64,000 nucleotides of DNA from Erwinia billingiae Eb661. GTDB taxonomy: Bacteria > Pseudomonadota > Gammaproteobacteria > Enterobacterales > Enterobacteriaceae. The notes under the pieces are model-generated. The model saw only the letters and a program-made list of their open reading frames with translations. It was not told the origin of the DNA and did no database searches. The stretch lies in NCBI RefSeq assembly GCF_000196615.1, contig NC_014306.1, forward strand, positions 3,224,001 through 3,288,000. Direction: 5' to 3'. A program made the translations under genes and the position numbers. Positions 31,779-41,342 of the stretch are shown piece by piece. Every line of letters starts with the position of its first letter. Position 1 is the stretch's first letter.

Positions 31779-32586
31779 CTGCAAACCCCTTGCGAGTTCT
31801 CTGGAACCAGTAGAAACCAAACCAGCAAACCACACTACTAAGAACCATTCCTTTGATCCAAGGATAGATTTCCGGGATTCGTCCCCAATACATCACTTCC
31901 CTAGTCTGCTCAATAAAATGCGCTAAAGGATTAAGTAAAAGTAACGAGCGTGCTTCAGGAGGCAGAGCAGAGGTAGGGAAAAATATGGGTGAAAGGAACA
32001 TAAGTACCATGGTGATAATACCTACTAATTGACTAACATCCCTCAAATAGACACCCAATGAAGCAAGTAACCAGCTCATTCCCATTGTCATTAATATCAA
32101 CGGTAACAGAACAAAAGGCAGAAGAAGCAATGTTACATGGGGCATTCCAACTTCAAAAATATAAAAAACCAACCATACAATGCAACTAATCAAAAAATGA
32201 AAAAGTGCAGCCCCCATGTTGACCCATGGTAATATCTCCAATGGAAATATCACTTTTTTTACATAATTTGAATTTGCTATGATTGTAGAAGGTGCTTTGT
32301 TTATGCATTCTGAAAACAAGTTGAAGATAATCAAACCCGAGAATAAAACTAAAGCAAAAGCTGACTTAGAAGTGTGACCTTCACTCCATTTGGCCTGAAA
32401 TACCACACTAAATACAAATGTATAAACAACTAACATTAAGATCGGTGTGAAAAAAGACCATAATAGACCAAATACAGATCCTCTATAACGACTAATGACC
32501 TCACGCTTCGTTAACGTATAAATTAAACGCTTGTTTTTATATGCACTCGATAATAAATCAACTGACGTTTTCACTAAAACACTCAT
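31768..32586 (-). CDS. wzm: O-antigen ABC transporter permease Wzm
   Basis: A 272-residue ABC-2 type membrane protein with six predicted membrane segments. KREVISRYRGSVFGLLWSFF near residue 27 is the amphipathic gate helix and first segment typical of this family (TagG, KpsM, Wzm). It exports undecaprenyl-diphosphate-linked O-polysaccharide with Wzt. It overlaps rfbC at its start by four bases and wzt at its end by eleven. Presence of this pair means that the polymer is finished in the cytoplasm, so no Wzy polymerase or Wzz is needed for it. Confidence 0.93.
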   Translation of the reverse strand: MSVLVKTSVDLLSSAYKNKRLIYTLTKREVISRYRGSVFGLLWSFFTPILMLVVYTFVFSVVFQAKWSEGHTSKSAFALVLFSGLIIFNLFSECINKAPSTIIANSNYVKKVIFPLEILPWVNMGAALFHFLISCIVWLVFYIFEVGMPHVTLLLLPFVLLPLILMTMGMSWLLASLGVYLRDVSQLVGIITMVLMFLSPIFFPTSALPPEARSLLLLNPLAHFIEQTREVMYWGRIPEIYPWIKGMVLSSVVCWFGFYWFQRTRKGFADVI

Positions 32587-33128
32587 TCGAAAACCTCAGC
32601 ATTTTTAAACTCTGATGCTAGTAGGTCCTTATCGGAAAGCAGCACATCTTCAGTTTTCCAATCGATACCGATTTCAGGATCATTCCAAAGAATAGATCTT
32701 TCACTATTCTTAGCATAATAATTTGTTGTTTTATAAACAAACTCTGCTGTATCACTCAACGTCACGAAGCCATGAGCAAAACCTTCAGGAATCCATAACT
32801 GCCGCTTATTTTCAGCATTTAAAATCACACCTACCCATTTGCCAAAACTAGATGAGCTTTTGCGTATGTCTACTGCAATATCAAGCACTTCCCCTTGAAC
32901 ACAACGGACCAACTTACCCTGAGCATCTGGGTCTAATTGATAGTGGAGCCCACGGAGTACGCCCTTAGCCGATTTGGAATGGTTATCCTGCACAAAATTG
33001 ACGTGACGACCAACCGATTCATCAAAAAATCGCTGGCTGAAGCTTTCAAAAAAGAACCCACGCGTATCACCAAATACAGTAGGTTCAAAAATCAGGACAT
33101 CAGTTAGTGATGTTGTGATAACTTTCAT
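32583..33128 (-). CDS. rfbC: dTDP-4-dehydrorhamnose 3,5-epimerase
   Basis: A 181-residue cupin enzyme (RmlC), third step of dTDP-L-rhamnose synthesis. Seen: FGDTRGFFFESFSQRFFDE near 19, VRGLHYQ-type sequence in GVLRGLHYQLDPDAQGKLVR near 55 with the catalytic His, VLDIAVDIRKSSSSFGKWVG, and IPEGFAHGFVTLSDTAEFVY near 115. ATG 33128 with AAGGG upstream is preferred over the frame start five codons earlier. Order in this operon is rfbB, rfbD, rfbA, rfbC, all on the minus strand. Confidence 0.95.
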   Translation of the reverse strand: MKVITTSLTDVLIFEPTVFGDTRGFFFESFSQRFFDESVGRHVNFVQDNHSKSAKGVLRGLHYQLDPDAQGKLVRCVQGEVLDIAVDIRKSSSSFGKWVGVILNAENKRQLWIPEGFAHGFVTLSDTAEFVYKTTNYYAKNSERSILWNDPEIGIDWKTEDVLLSDKDLLASEFKNAEVFE

Positions 33129-33158
33129 ATAATTACCCTTCAAAAAGCAAGCAGGAGT

Positions 33159-34034
33159 TTATTTTTTAATTAACCCTAAGATATATTTACCATAACCATT
33201 TTTTGCATAAGGTTTGGCTAATATTTCCAACTGCTCAGTGCTTATGAATTTTTGCCGCCATGCAATTTCTTCCAGGCACGCAATTTTCAACCCTTGACGA
33301 TGCTCGATTGTTTGAATGAAATTACCTGCTTCAATCAAGCTTTCATGAGTCCCAGTATCAAGCCACGCAAAGCCTCTACCCATAGTTACTACAGATAGCT
33401 TTCCTTTTTCGAGATAGGCCTGATTTACATCTGTAATCTCAAGTTCACCCCGCGGGGAGGGTTTCAAATTTTTTGCGATTTCGACAACGCTATTGTCATA
33501 GAAATAAAGCCCAGTAACAGCATAATTACTCTTTGGCTTAGCCGGTTTCTCTTCAAGAGAAATTGCTGTTCCTTCACCATCAAACTCTACTACCCCATAA
33601 CGCTCAGGGTCCGTTACGTGATATGCAAATACTGTTGCACCATCTGTTTTCTTTTTAGCTGCATCAAGTTGAGGAAAGAGATCGTGACCATAGAAGATAT
33701 TATCACCAAGTATCAATGCGCAGTTATCTTCTCCAATGAACTCTTCACCCAGAATGAAAGCCTGAGCTAATCCGTCAGGACTTGGCTGTACTTTGTATTC
33801 AATGGTTATGCCCCATTGTGATCCGTCACCCAACAGGCTTTCGAAGCGAGGCGTATCCTGTGGTGTGCTGATGATTAGAATATCACGGATCCCCGCAAGC
33901 ATTAGTGTACTCAGCGGGTAATAAATCATTGGCTTATCATAGATAGGCAGCAATTGCTTACTCACAGCCATAGTTACCGGATAAAGCCTTGTTCCGGAAC
34001 CGCCCGCTAAGATAATGCCTTTATTCTTCGTCAT
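33159..34034 (-). CDS. rfbA: Glucose-1-phosphate thymidylyltransferase
   Basis: A 291-residue nucleotidyltransferase (RmlA), making dTDP-glucose from dTTP and glucose 1-phosphate; first step of dTDP-rhamnose synthesis. Motifs: [20 protein letters not shown] at the N-terminus with the catalytic Arg, [15 protein letters not shown] near 26, [14 protein letters not shown] near 104, and [20 protein letters not shown] near 158. ATG 34034 was chosen; a TTG five codons upstream is possible. It lies between rfbD and rfbC. Confidence 0.95.
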   Translation of the reverse strand: MTKNKGIILAGGSGTRLYPVTMAVSKQLLPIYDKPMIYYPLSTLMLAGIRDILIISTPQDTPRFESLLGDGSQWGITIEYKVQPSPDGLAQAFILGEEFIGEDNCALILGDNIFYGHDLFPQLDAAKKKTDGATVFAYHVTDPERYGVVEFDGEGTAISLEEKPAKPKSNYAVTGLYFYDNSVVEIAKNLKPSPRGELEITDVNQAYLEKGKLSVVTMGRGFAWLDTGTHESLIEAGNFIQTIEHRQGLKIACLEEIAWRQKFISTEQLEILAKPYAKNGYGKYILGLIKK

Positions 34035-34084
34035 AATGCTTTGCACCAATTTAACAGCATCTTCTGATGCCGGTTTTTTAGAAT

Positions 34085-34972
34085 TTATCCGATGATTTCC
34101 GTGAGCATCCGCTCTACGCCGTCATGCCAGTCAGGAAGCGTTAAGCCAAAACTCTGCTGGAATTTAGCCGTATCCAGTCTGGAATTGGCTGGTCGCTTAG
34201 CCGGGGTAGGAAATGCCGAAGTGGCCACTGGATTGATTTTGTTGACCTTCAACCCCAGTCCTTTCTCACGCCCGGTAGTAATAACAAATGAAGCGTAGTC
34301 ATGCCAGGTGGTCGTGCCGCTGGCAATCAGATGATAAATGCCTGAAAGCTGTGGCTCCCCTTTCGCTTTGCGAATAGCGTGCGCCGTGCAATCTGCAATC
34401 AAGTCTGCGCCGGTTGGGGCACCAAACTGATCGTTGATGACCGAAAGCTCTTCTCTGTCCTTAGCCAGCTTAAGCATCGTTTTGGCAAAGTTGTTGCCCT
34501 TAGCGGCATACACCCAACTGGTGCGGAATATCAAATAGTTGCTACAAGCCGCTGCAATGGCTTCTTCACCATCACGCTTGGTTTTACCATAAACACTGAG
34601 CGGTTCGGTCACGTCGGCTTCTGTCCAGGGTTGCTCACCCTGGCCATTAAAGACATAGTCTGTCGAATAATGTACCAATAACGCCCCAACTTCTTCCGCC
34701 GCGGCAGCCATTGCAGCTACGGATGAGGTGTTAAGCACAGCAGCAACTTCAGGTTCAGACTCGGCCTTATCAACCGCGGTGTGTGCGGCTGCGTTGACGA
34801 TCACGTCCGGTTTAATCGCTAAAATGGTGGCGGCGATGCCTTCGGCATTGGAGAGATCGCCACAATAGGTCGTTGAGTGACGATCCAGAGCGATAAGCGT
34901 GCCCAGCGGTGCTAAGGCTCGCTGTAACTCCCAGCCAACCTGACCATTTTTACCGAGTAGAAGAATCTTCAT
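34085..34972 (-). CDS. rfbD: dTDP-4-dehydrorhamnose reductase
   Basis: A 295-residue short-chain dehydrogenase (RmlD) giving dTDP-L-rhamnose with NAD(P)H. Cofactor motif [19 protein letters not shown] at the start, [17 protein letters not shown] near 55, [11 protein letters not shown] near 102 and the Tyr-Lys pair in [16 protein letters not shown] near 123. It overlaps rfbB by one base. Codon use is GC-richer than the transferase genes downstream, as is common for the conserved rml genes. Confidence 0.95.
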   Translation of the reverse strand: MKILLLGKNGQVGWELQRALAPLGTLIALDRHSTTYCGDLSNAEGIAATILAIKPDVIVNAAAHTAVDKAESEPEVAAVLNTSSVAAMAAAAEEVGALLVHYSTDYVFNGQGEQPWTEADVTEPLSVYGKTKRDGEEAIAAACSNYLIFRTSWVYAAKGNNFAKTMLKLAKDREELSVINDQFGAPTGADLIADCTAHAIRKAKGEPQLSGIYHLIASGTTTWHDYASFVITTGREKGLGLKVNKINPVATSAFPTPAKRPANSRLDTAKFQQSFGLTLPDWHDGVERMLTEIIG

Positions 34973-36051
34973 TAATCACGCTTCTCGTAGTTTTGTTCAA
35001 TCCAACTCTGATAGGCACCGCTTTTGATGTTATCGATCCATTCATTATTGGTCAGATACCACTGGACGGTTTTACGCAGACCACTTTCGAAGGTTTCCTG
35101 CGGTTTCCAGCCAAGATCCTTCTGGATTTTGCTGGAGTCGATAGCATAGCGGCGGTCATGACCTGGACGATCGTTCACATAGGTGATCAAATCGGCATAG
35201 CGACCTTCAGTTGGCTGAAGCTCGTCCAGCAGCGCGCACACAGTCTGAACCACTTCGAGATTCTGTTTTTCATTATGGCCACCAATATTATAGGTGGTGC
35301 CCACTTCGGCTTCAGTGACCACTTTGTACAGCGCGCGCGCATGATCTTCAACATACAGCCAGTCACGGATCTGGTCGCCTTTACCGTAGACAGGCAATGG
35401 CTTTTTCTCCAGCGCATTGATGATAATCAGCGGGATTAATTTTTCCGGGAAATGGTAAGGACCGTAGTTGTTAGAGCAGTTGGTGATGATCACCGGCAGC
35501 TTATAAGTGCGTCCCCAGGCTCTGACCAGATGATCGCTGGCCGCTTTGGTTGAGGAGTACGGGCTGCTTGGTGCATAAGGCGTGGTTTCCGTAAACAACG
35601 GCAGCTCACCGCTCATCTCATCGGGATGAGGTAAATCGCCATACACTTCATCGGTGGAAATATGGTGGAAACGGAAAGCCTGTTTTTTCTCATCGCTAAG
35701 CGTGTTCCAGTACTGACGGGTTGCTTCCAGCAAGGTATAGGTGCCTACCACGTTGGTCTGAACAAAGTCAGCAGGTCCGGTGATGGAGCGGTCAACATGG
35801 CTTTCCGCAGCCAGATGCATAATGGCATCCGGCTGGGTTTCGTTCATCACTTTGCTCAATCCGGCGCCGTCACAGATATCCAACTGGAAGAACTGGTAAC
35901 GCTCACTGTCGCTGACATCTTTAATGGATTCAAGATTGCCCGCATAGGTCAACTTATCCACGTTGATTACGGAATCCTGCGTATCTTGAATGATATGCCT
36001 TACAACTGCTGAACCAATAAAGCCAGCGCCACCAGTGATCAAAATCTTCAT
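34972..36051 (-). CDS. rfbB: dTDP-glucose 4,6-dehydratase
   Basis: A 359-residue extended short-chain dehydrogenase (RmlB), second step of dTDP-rhamnose synthesis. NAD motif [37 protein letters not shown] near 82, [13 protein letters not shown] near 130, and the catalytic Tyr-x3-Lys in [17 protein letters not shown] near 165. First gene of the O-antigen operon; about 250 bases of leader with a JUMPStart/ops element precede it. Confidence 0.97.
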   Translation of the reverse strand: MKILITGGAGFIGSAVVRHIIQDTQDSVINVDKLTYAGNLESIKDVSDSERYQFFQLDICDGAGLSKVMNETQPDAIMHLAAESHVDRSITGPADFVQTNVVGTYTLLEATRQYWNTLSDEKKQAFRFHHISTDEVYGDLPHPDEMSGELPLFTETTPYAPSSPYSSTKAASDHLVRAWGRTYKLPVIITNCSNNYGPYHFPEKLIPLIIINALEKKPLPVYGKGDQIRDWLYVEDHARALYKVVTEAEVGTTYNIGGHNEKQNLEVVQTVCALLDELQPTEGRYADLITYVNDRPGHDRRYAIDSSKIQKDLGWKPQETFESGLRKTVQWYLTNNEWIDNIKSGAYQSWIEQNYEKRD

Positions 36052-36136
36052 AGCAAGTCTCTAAACGGAAGTGATATGGAACAATAACCGTAGATTATTG
36101 AGTTTATCTGTACATGTAAGCTGGAAGAAATTTGGG

Positions 36137-36175
36137 CACGCTACCGCCCCTGGGTAAGCAGCCCCAGTGTGCAAT
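36137..36175 (-). promoter_or_regulatory. JUMPStart / ops element upstream of the O-antigen operon
   Basis: On the minus strand the ops core GGCGGTAGCGTG (36148-36137) is preceded by CCAGGG and a GCTGC-type stem, the layout of JUMPStart. RfaH is recruited at ops and suppresses pausing and termination in long polysaccharide operons. It lies 86 bases before rfbB. Confidence 0.93.
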
Positions 36176-36313
36176 CGGCATTTTCTAGTGCATTCCATGC
36201 TGGTTTGATCGTAAACCGTGCAAGCGATGAGGAAACTCACCACCTAAATCGCTGAAAAAACGTCCTTTTTTTAAGCAATCCAGCTCTGACATGACACAGA
36301 GATACAACCCGTA

Positions 36314-36322
36314 ATTGTATCA
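36314..36322 (-). promoter_or_regulatory. Candidate extended -10 promoter of the O-antigen operon
   Basis: On the minus strand TGATACAAT (36322-36314) combines a TGn extension with TACAAT, one base from consensus. No good -35 is visible at 16-18 bases. It would give a leader of about 255 bases containing the ops element. Confidence 0.4.
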
Positions 36323-36560
36323 TTCAGTAATTATGAAAACTAACTAAAATGAGAACAATCCGTACAGCTTACAGGCGATTAATCAATCGCCAGCGCGATT
36401 TGAACCTATCAAAAGTTCTAAGATTAATAAGTCACCTAAATGGCGGATATCCGTTCATATCTCTACCGTCCGCCTTATCTCCAGGGTTGAATTGTAGACA
36501 ACACATCGACTGAACTGCTGCATTTCTCTGCCGATATTTTCTCAGGGACCAGACAGACAA
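36323..36560. other. Non-coding interval between the O-antigen promoter and the galE terminator
   Basis: No supported frame. A small perfect hairpin ggcgatt (36374-36380) / aatcgcc (36385-36391) is present without a T-run. With the ops leader and terminator this makes up the 550-base gap between rfbB and galE. Confidence 0.5.
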
Positions 36561-36582
36561 AAGCCCAGCATTAGCTGGGCTT
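36553..36582 (-). terminator. Rho-independent terminator of galF-galE
   Basis: A perfect 9-bp stem aagcccagc (36561-36569) and gctgggctt (36574-36582), loop atta; on the minus strand TTTTGTCTGT follows. It stands 22 bases after the galE stop. Confidence 0.85.
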
Positions 36583-36604
36583 ATCATCAACGCGTCAGAG
36601 GCGC

Positions 36605-37618
36605 TTATTTATAACCGTTCGGATTCTGGCTCTGCCAGTTCCAGGTATCGCGCATCATCGCATCGATACCGCGGGAGACACGCCAGTCCAGCTCTTTATC
36701 TGCCAGTGAGGCGTCAGCCCAGAACGCGGCGAGGTCGCCGGCACGGCGTGGTGAGATCTGGTATGGGATCTCGCGGTCGGCCGCTTTCTCAAACGCCTTC
36801 ACCATTTCCAGCACCGAGTACCCTACTCCGGCACCCAAATTGTAGGCTTTATAACCTTCAACCTGGCCGATATGATCCAGCGCTTTCAGGTGACCTTCGG
36901 CCAAATCCATCACGTGGATGTAGTCGCGTTCACCGGTGCCGTCTTTGGTTGGGTAATCACCGCCAAAGATGCCGAGCTTCTCCAGACGGCCAATAGCCAC
37001 CTGCGCGATGTAAGGCAGCAGGTTGTTAGGAATGCCGTTTGGATCTTCGCCAATCTGGCCAGATTCATGTGCACCGACCGGGTTAAAGTAACGCAGTGCG
37101 ATGGTTTTGAAATCCGGGTTAGCTTTCGCGTAGTCACGCAGAATGAACTCAACCATCAGCTTCGACGTGCCATAAGGGCTGGTCGTGCCGCCGATTGGCG
37201 TGGTTTCGACGTAAGGTACGGGGGCATCGGCGCCGTAAACGGTGGCGGAAGAGCTGAAGATAAACTGGTTTACGCCAGCAGCACGCATCTCTTCCAACAG
37301 GACCAGGGTCCCGGTGACGTTATTCTGGTAATACTCCAGCGGCATACGCGTGGATTCACCTACCGCTTTCAGGCCGGCAAAGTGAATGACTGCGGTGATG
37401 TCATGCTGGGCGAACAGGTCGCGCAGGCAGGCACGATCCAGAATGTCGCCTTCACAAAATGTTGCCGTCTTCCCTGCCAGTTTTTCAACCCGGTTGACAG
37501 ATTCACGTGAAGCATTGCTCAGGTTATCCAGTACTACAACGTCGTCGCCACGCTGCAGCAGCGTAAGCACCGTGTGGGAACCGATGTAACCAGCGCCGCC
37601 CGTTACTAAAATAGCCAT
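36605..37618 (-). CDS. galE: UDP-glucose 4-epimerase GalE
   Basis: A 337-residue extended short-chain dehydrogenase interconverting UDP-glucose and UDP-galactose. NAD motif [39 protein letters not shown] near 80, SSSATVYG near 122, the Tyr-x3-Lys in [16 protein letters not shown] near 147, and [18 protein letters not shown] near 176. I chose ATG 37618 with AAGGAG upstream; the frame open from 37720 overlaps galF and lacks support. It follows galF by about 50 bases and is probably co-transcribed with it. In Erwinia a galE lies beside the ams cluster and serves EPS galactose supply. Confidence 0.95.
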   Translation of the reverse strand: MAILVTGGAGYIGSHTVLTLLQRGDDVVVLDNLSNASRESVNRVEKLAGKTATFCEGDILDRACLRDLFAQHDITAVIHFAGLKAVGESTRMPLEYYQNNVTGTLVLLEEMRAAGVNQFIFSSSATVYGADAPVPYVETTPIGGTTSPYGTSKLMVEFILRDYAKANPDFKTIALRYFNPVGAHESGQIGEDPNGIPNNLLPYIAQVAIGRLEKLGIFGGDYPTKDGTGERDYIHVMDLAEGHLKALDHIGQVEGYKAYNLGAGVGYSVLEMVKAFEKAADREIPYQISPRRAGDLAAFWADASLADKELDWRVSRGIDAMMRDTWNWQSQNPNGYK

Positions 37619-37667
37619 GTTGACTCCTTGCAACCACGCCAGAGCGTGGCCACGTTCAGATTGCGGA

Positions 37668-38564
37668 TTACTTCGCCAGGATTGCTTTGATTGATTCGCG
37701 GAACTCACGTCCCTGCGCATTGTTTCTCAGACCCCAGGATACGAAGGCTTTCATATATCCCAGTTTACGGCCGCAGTCAAAGCTGGTGCCGGAAAGCTGA
37801 TGCGCATCAACAGGCTGCTTTTTAGCGAGGTTAGCGATGGCGTCGGTCAGCTGGTAACGTCCCCATGCACCTGGCTCCAGGTTTTCCAGCTCGGTCCAGA
37901 TATCCGCGGACAGCACGTAACGGCCTACCGCGGCCAGATCGGAATCCAGCGCCTGTGGATGTTCTGGTTTTTCAACGAAGTCGACAATCTGGCTGACCTG
38001 TCCTGGGTGATCCAGCGTCTCTTTGGTTTTAATAACCGAGTACTCAGACAGATCGGCTGCTGGCATATGGTGAACCAGAACCTGGCTGCGTTTGGTCTCT
38101 TCAAACTGCGCAACCATTGCGGCCAAGTTGTAACGCAGGGGATCGGCTGTTGAGTCATCCAACAGGATGTCTGGCAGCACAACCACGAAAGCTTCATCGT
38201 GCAGCATCGGACGCGCGCACAGGATGGAGTTAGCCAGGCCCAGCGGCTGTGGCTGGCGCACGTTCATAATCGTTACGCCCGGAGGACAGATCGATTTTAC
38301 TTCGCTCAGAAGCGAACGCTTAACGCGGGCTTCCAGCAGCGCTTCCAGTTCGTAGGAAGTGTCAAAATGGTTTTCAACCGCATTCTTGGACGCGTGGGTG
38401 ACCAGTACAATTTCCTTGATCCCTGCTGCAACGCACTCATCGATGATGTACTGAATCATCGGCTTGTCGACGATTGGCAACATTTCTTTAGGAATGGCTT
38501 TTGTAGCAGGGAGCATGTGCATACCCAGACCCGCAACGGGGATAACTGCTTTAAGCTTGGTCAT
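37668..38564 (-). CDS. galF: GalF, UTP-glucose-1-phosphate uridylyltransferase-like regulatory subunit
   Basis: A 298-residue protein of the GalU/GalF family. At the nucleotide-binding loop it reads [20 protein letters not shown]; the sequence GLGMHMLP, in place of the GLGTRMLP of GalU, is the hallmark of GalF. GalF has little catalytic activity by itself and is reported to modulate GalU and so UDP-glucose supply. Other family motifs: [28 protein letters not shown], and the C-terminal [20 protein letters not shown] galF in this place flanks colanic acid, O-antigen and amylovoran clusters in enterobacteria. Confidence 0.9.
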   Translation of the reverse strand: MTKLKAVIPVAGLGMHMLPATKAIPKEMLPIVDKPMIQYIIDECVAAGIKEIVLVTHASKNAVENHFDTSYELEALLEARVKRSLLSEVKSICPPGVTIMNVRQPQPLGLANSILCARPMLHDEAFVVVLPDILLDDSTADPLRYNLAAMVAQFEETKRSQVLVHHMPAADLSEYSVIKTKETLDHPGQVSQIVDFVEKPEHPQALDSDLAAVGRYVLSADIWTELENLEPGAWGRYQLTDAIANLAKKQPVDAHQLSGTSFDCGRKLGYMKAFVSWGLRNNAQGREFRESIKAILAK

Positions 38565-38721
38565 ATTTTTTCCATATAAATGAAGTAAAAAACGTATAAC
38601 GATTATGCATTAAAGAGATGATTCACAAGTATAATCTTAATCTGAAAATTAAGCAGCGGCTGCTTCACAAATCTGCCAGCCATTTTTAGAGCGCATCCGG
38701 CTGTTCCTGCTGAGCTTTTAA

Positions 38722-38754
38722 AATAAAAAAGGCGACTGCCGAAGCGGTCGCCTT
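38722..38754 (-). terminator. Terminator of the EPS (ams) operon
   Basis: An 11-bp stem (one G-T pair): aaggcgactgc (38729-38739), loop cgaa, gcggtcgcctt (38744-38754). On the minus strand TTTTTTATTTT follows. It lies 24 bases after the amsL stop. Confidence 0.92.
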
Positions 38755-38777
38755 GATATCTACTGCGTCTTTTCAGA

Positions 38778-40118
38778 TTAAAGCCAGCCAACAAACCATT
38801 CGGGTTGTACAAATAGATTGAAATAGCTGACCAGCGCCATAATGCCGACAAACACCACCGCTACCGACATCCACTGCCGGGCATACGGCATAAACGGAAT
38901 GCCAATCACCGGCTTGATGAAGAACGGATGCGCAAAGGCAGAAATCAACACCTGCGAGATCGACAGCGTCAGCGCTACGTACCAGACATTTGGATAGATC
39001 CACGTCGTTGCCAGTACCGCGACCACAATGATACTGGCCACAATGTTCCAGTAAAACTCGACGTTAGTCCGGCCATTGGCCTGCGATATCGCGCCGGTCA
39101 GGCCGCCCATCGGACGCAGCATGCCAAACAGCAGCATCAGTGGGATCAGATGTCCGACCGCTTCATGCGCCGGGCCGTAAAGCAGGCGCACAATCACCGG
39201 TGACAGGATACCAATCGCCAGGTACATCAGGCTGCTGAACAGCATGATCATGAAGGTGCCCTTCAGGAACAGCTTCTGCAACTGCGCGGGCTCATGCTGC
39301 GTTTCCGCAAAACGCGGCAGCGCCAGACGGTTGATCACCGGCGTCACCAGCTTCAGCGGTTGCAACACCAGCTCTTTCGCCAGCGAGTAAATCCCCAGCA
39401 TGTCCGCACCCATCACTTTACCGACAATCAGTGAGTCAGCCTGGGTACGTAACTGGTTAATGGTCTGCGAGCCGAGCTGATAAACGCCGTACTTCATTGA
39501 GCTGAAGAAGGTGGCTTTATCGAACTCAAACGTTGGCCGCCAGGATTTTTCACCAAACCAGATCATGCACGCAATGCGCATGGCGGCATTAGCGAATAAG
39601 CCGAGAATAACCGCAGCCACATTTAACGAGCTGTAATACAACATCGCTACGGTCAGCGCAAAAGCAAGAAACTTAGTGACCATTTCTATTTTAGCCAGCA
39701 ACACCATCTTCTTGGCTTTAATAAAATGCGCCTGATATTGCGACAGCGAACCTAACACCAGGAAGTTTAAGCTGGTCAGCATAATCAGCCCGGTCAGTTG
39801 CGGTAAGTGATAGAAATACGCAATCGGCCAGGCGATGGCGATCAGCAACAGTCCGGTCAACAGGCTGAGCAACACGTTTACCCAGTAAATGGTGCTTTGC
39901 TCTTTGCGGGTAATGTTCTGGCGATGCACGATATAGCTGCTCATCCCCATATCCTGCAGCACCATCGCCACCGCGAGGATGGCATTGATAATCGCCAGAA
40001 TCCCCAACTCATGCGTTTCAAGCTTTCGGGCCAGTACGCCTAACTGGACGACTTGTAGCACCGCAGCAAAACAGGTGCCTCCAAACAGCCATGCGGCCTG
40101 GTTTTTTAAACTACTCAC
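38778..40118 (-). CDS. amsL: EPS repeat-unit flippase AmsL (Wzx, MOP superfamily)
   Basis: A 446-residue membrane protein with about twelve to fourteen hydrophobic segments, of the polysaccharide-type MOP/Wzx family. N-terminal LKNQAAWLFGGTCFAAVLQV and RKLETHELGILAIINAIL resemble WzxC of colanic acid and AmsL of Erwinia amylovora. It should flip the finished undecaprenyl-diphosphate-linked repeat to the periplasm for polymerisation. Last gene of the EPS operon, overlapping amsK by four bases. Confidence 0.9.
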   Translation of the reverse strand: MSSLKNQAAWLFGGTCFAAVLQVVQLGVLARKLETHELGILAIINAILAVAMVLQDMGMSSYIVHRQNITRKEQSTIYWVNVLLSLLTGLLLIAIAWPIAYFYHLPQLTGLIMLTSLNFLVLGSLSQYQAHFIKAKKMVLLAKIEMVTKFLAFALTVAMLYYSSLNVAAVILGLFANAAMRIACMIWFGEKSWRPTFEFDKATFFSSMKYGVYQLGSQTINQLRTQADSLIVGKVMGADMLGIYSLAKELVLQPLKLVTPVINRLALPRFAETQHEPAQLQKLFLKGTFMIMLFSSLMYLAIGILSPVIVRLLYGPAHEAVGHLIPLMLLFGMLRPMGGLTGAISQANGRTNVEFYWNIVASIIVVAVLATTWIYPNVWYVALTLSISQVLISAFAHPFFIKPVIGIPFMPYARQWMSVAVVFVGIMALVSYFNLFVQPEWFVGWL

Positions 40119-41338
40119 GCAAGTTGCTCCAACAATTGTGCCAGCTCACGATAGGCAATGTGTTGGTTGAATTCCGTTTCGACTTTCTCCCTGGCCGCCG
40201 CAATCACCGGCGCTACGTCCACATCACCTTTCGCCAGCTTCAATAAAATCTCACTCAAGGCTTTCGCGTCGCCTTCTGGTGCCAGCCAGCCAGAAACGTT
40301 ATTTTCAATCAGCTCCGGGATGCCGCTGTGGTCAGTCGACACCACCGGCAGGCCAACCGCCATCGCTTCCATCAGCGCGACGGGAATCCCTTCCATATCG
40401 CCATCGGCAGCGGTCAGCGAAGGCAGCAGGAAAATATCGGCTTCATCGAGGTAACGCTTAATCTCTTCCTGTGGCTTGAAGCCCACCATCTTCACGCAAT
40501 CTTCCAGACTGGCGCTGCGAATGGTGTTGCGTAACTCATCTTCCATATCACCGTTGCCGATGATGGTGTATTCAAAGTTCGCGCCTTGCGCCTTCAGGTA
40601 TTTGCAGGCTTCAACCGCCACGCCCAACCCTTTCTTCTCGGTCAGGCGGGCAACAGAAACGATGCGTAATGGCGTGTGCAGCGCCTCACGGACTTTCATA
40701 TTGAATTTTTCAGGTTCAATGCCCATGCGGGTCACATGAATCTTCTCCGGCGGACAGCCCATGGAGATCAGCTTGTTCTCCCACAAATGGCTGATTGGCA
40801 GCAGCAGTTCTGTCTGACGGAAAAGATTGGTGTAGTCCAGCTTATGCTCTTCCAGAATATGGCGGCGGGAGATATCCGCGCCATGGAACACCGTCGCCTG
40901 TTTGCCTTTCAACACGTTCAGCTCACGCAGTTTGTTGGCCAGCGCACCGGCATAGCCAAAGTGCACCAGGAAAACATCCGCGGTGAAGGTCTGCTTAGCA
41001 TGGGCAACAATCGCCGGCAGCAGCAGCTTGCTGGACTGGGCGCCGTAGCGCCCAACGTTGAAGGATTTGAGCGTGGTCAGGCTGAGGATTTTTGGCAGCA
41101 CAATCTGCAAACGCTGCTTCAGCTTTTCCGCGTTAGTTACCTTCTCTTCCGGCAGAAGATAATGGGTTTTCTCCGCCAGATTGTAGCGATCGAACGCACC
41201 GTGCCGGTTTACCAGGTCGCCAGGAAACACCGAGATGATCTCAACGTCATAGCCACTGTCGATAAAGTGGGTGACCTGGTTCAGCACGAATGTTTCCGAC
41301 GAGACCGGAAAACGCATTGTGAAAAAAGTTAGTTTCAT
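40115..41338 (-). CDS. amsK: GT4 glycosyltransferase AmsK
   Basis: A 407-residue GT-B enzyme of family GT4, like WcaL of colanic acid and AmsK of E. amylovora. N-terminal FTMRFPVSSETFVLNQVTHF, HFGYAGALANKLRE near 146, ATVFHGADIS near 170, then the C-terminal donor domain: RIVSVARLTEKKGLGVAVEA near 235 and the E-x7-E motif MEGIPVALMEAMAVGLPVVS near 328. It likely adds a late sugar of the EPS repeat. It follows amsJ by four bases and overlaps amsL. The transferred sugar cannot be read from sequence. Confidence 0.9.
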   Translation of the reverse strand: MKLTFFTMRFPVSSETFVLNQVTHFIDSGYDVEIISVFPGDLVNRHGAFDRYNLAEKTHYLLPEEKVTNAEKLKQRLQIVLPKILSLTTLKSFNVGRYGAQSSKLLLPAIVAHAKQTFTADVFLVHFGYAGALANKLRELNVLKGKQATVFHGADISRRHILEEHKLDYTNLFRQTELLLPISHLWENKLISMGCPPEKIHVTRMGIEPEKFNMKVREALHTPLRIVSVARLTEKKGLGVAVEACKYLKAQGANFEYTIIGNGDMEDELRNTIRSASLEDCVKMVGFKPQEEIKRYLDEADIFLLPSLTAADGDMEGIPVALMEAMAVGLPVVSTDHSGIPELIENNVSGWLAPEGDAKALSEILLKLAKGDVDVAPVIAAAREKVETEFNQHIAYRELAQLLEQLA

Positions 41339-41342
41339 CGGT

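Noticed and set aside
36872..37510. 212-codon plus-strand frame opposite galE
   Set aside because: galE is certain on the other strand; such mirror frames are a codon-bias effect.
37668..38564. galU as the name for this gene
   Set aside because: The nucleotide loop reads GLGMHMLP, the GalF form, and the position beside galE and the EPS cluster fits galF.
40676..41332. 218-codon plus-strand frame opposite amsK
   Set aside because: Overlaps the conserved GT4 gene completely; no recognisable domain or start signal.
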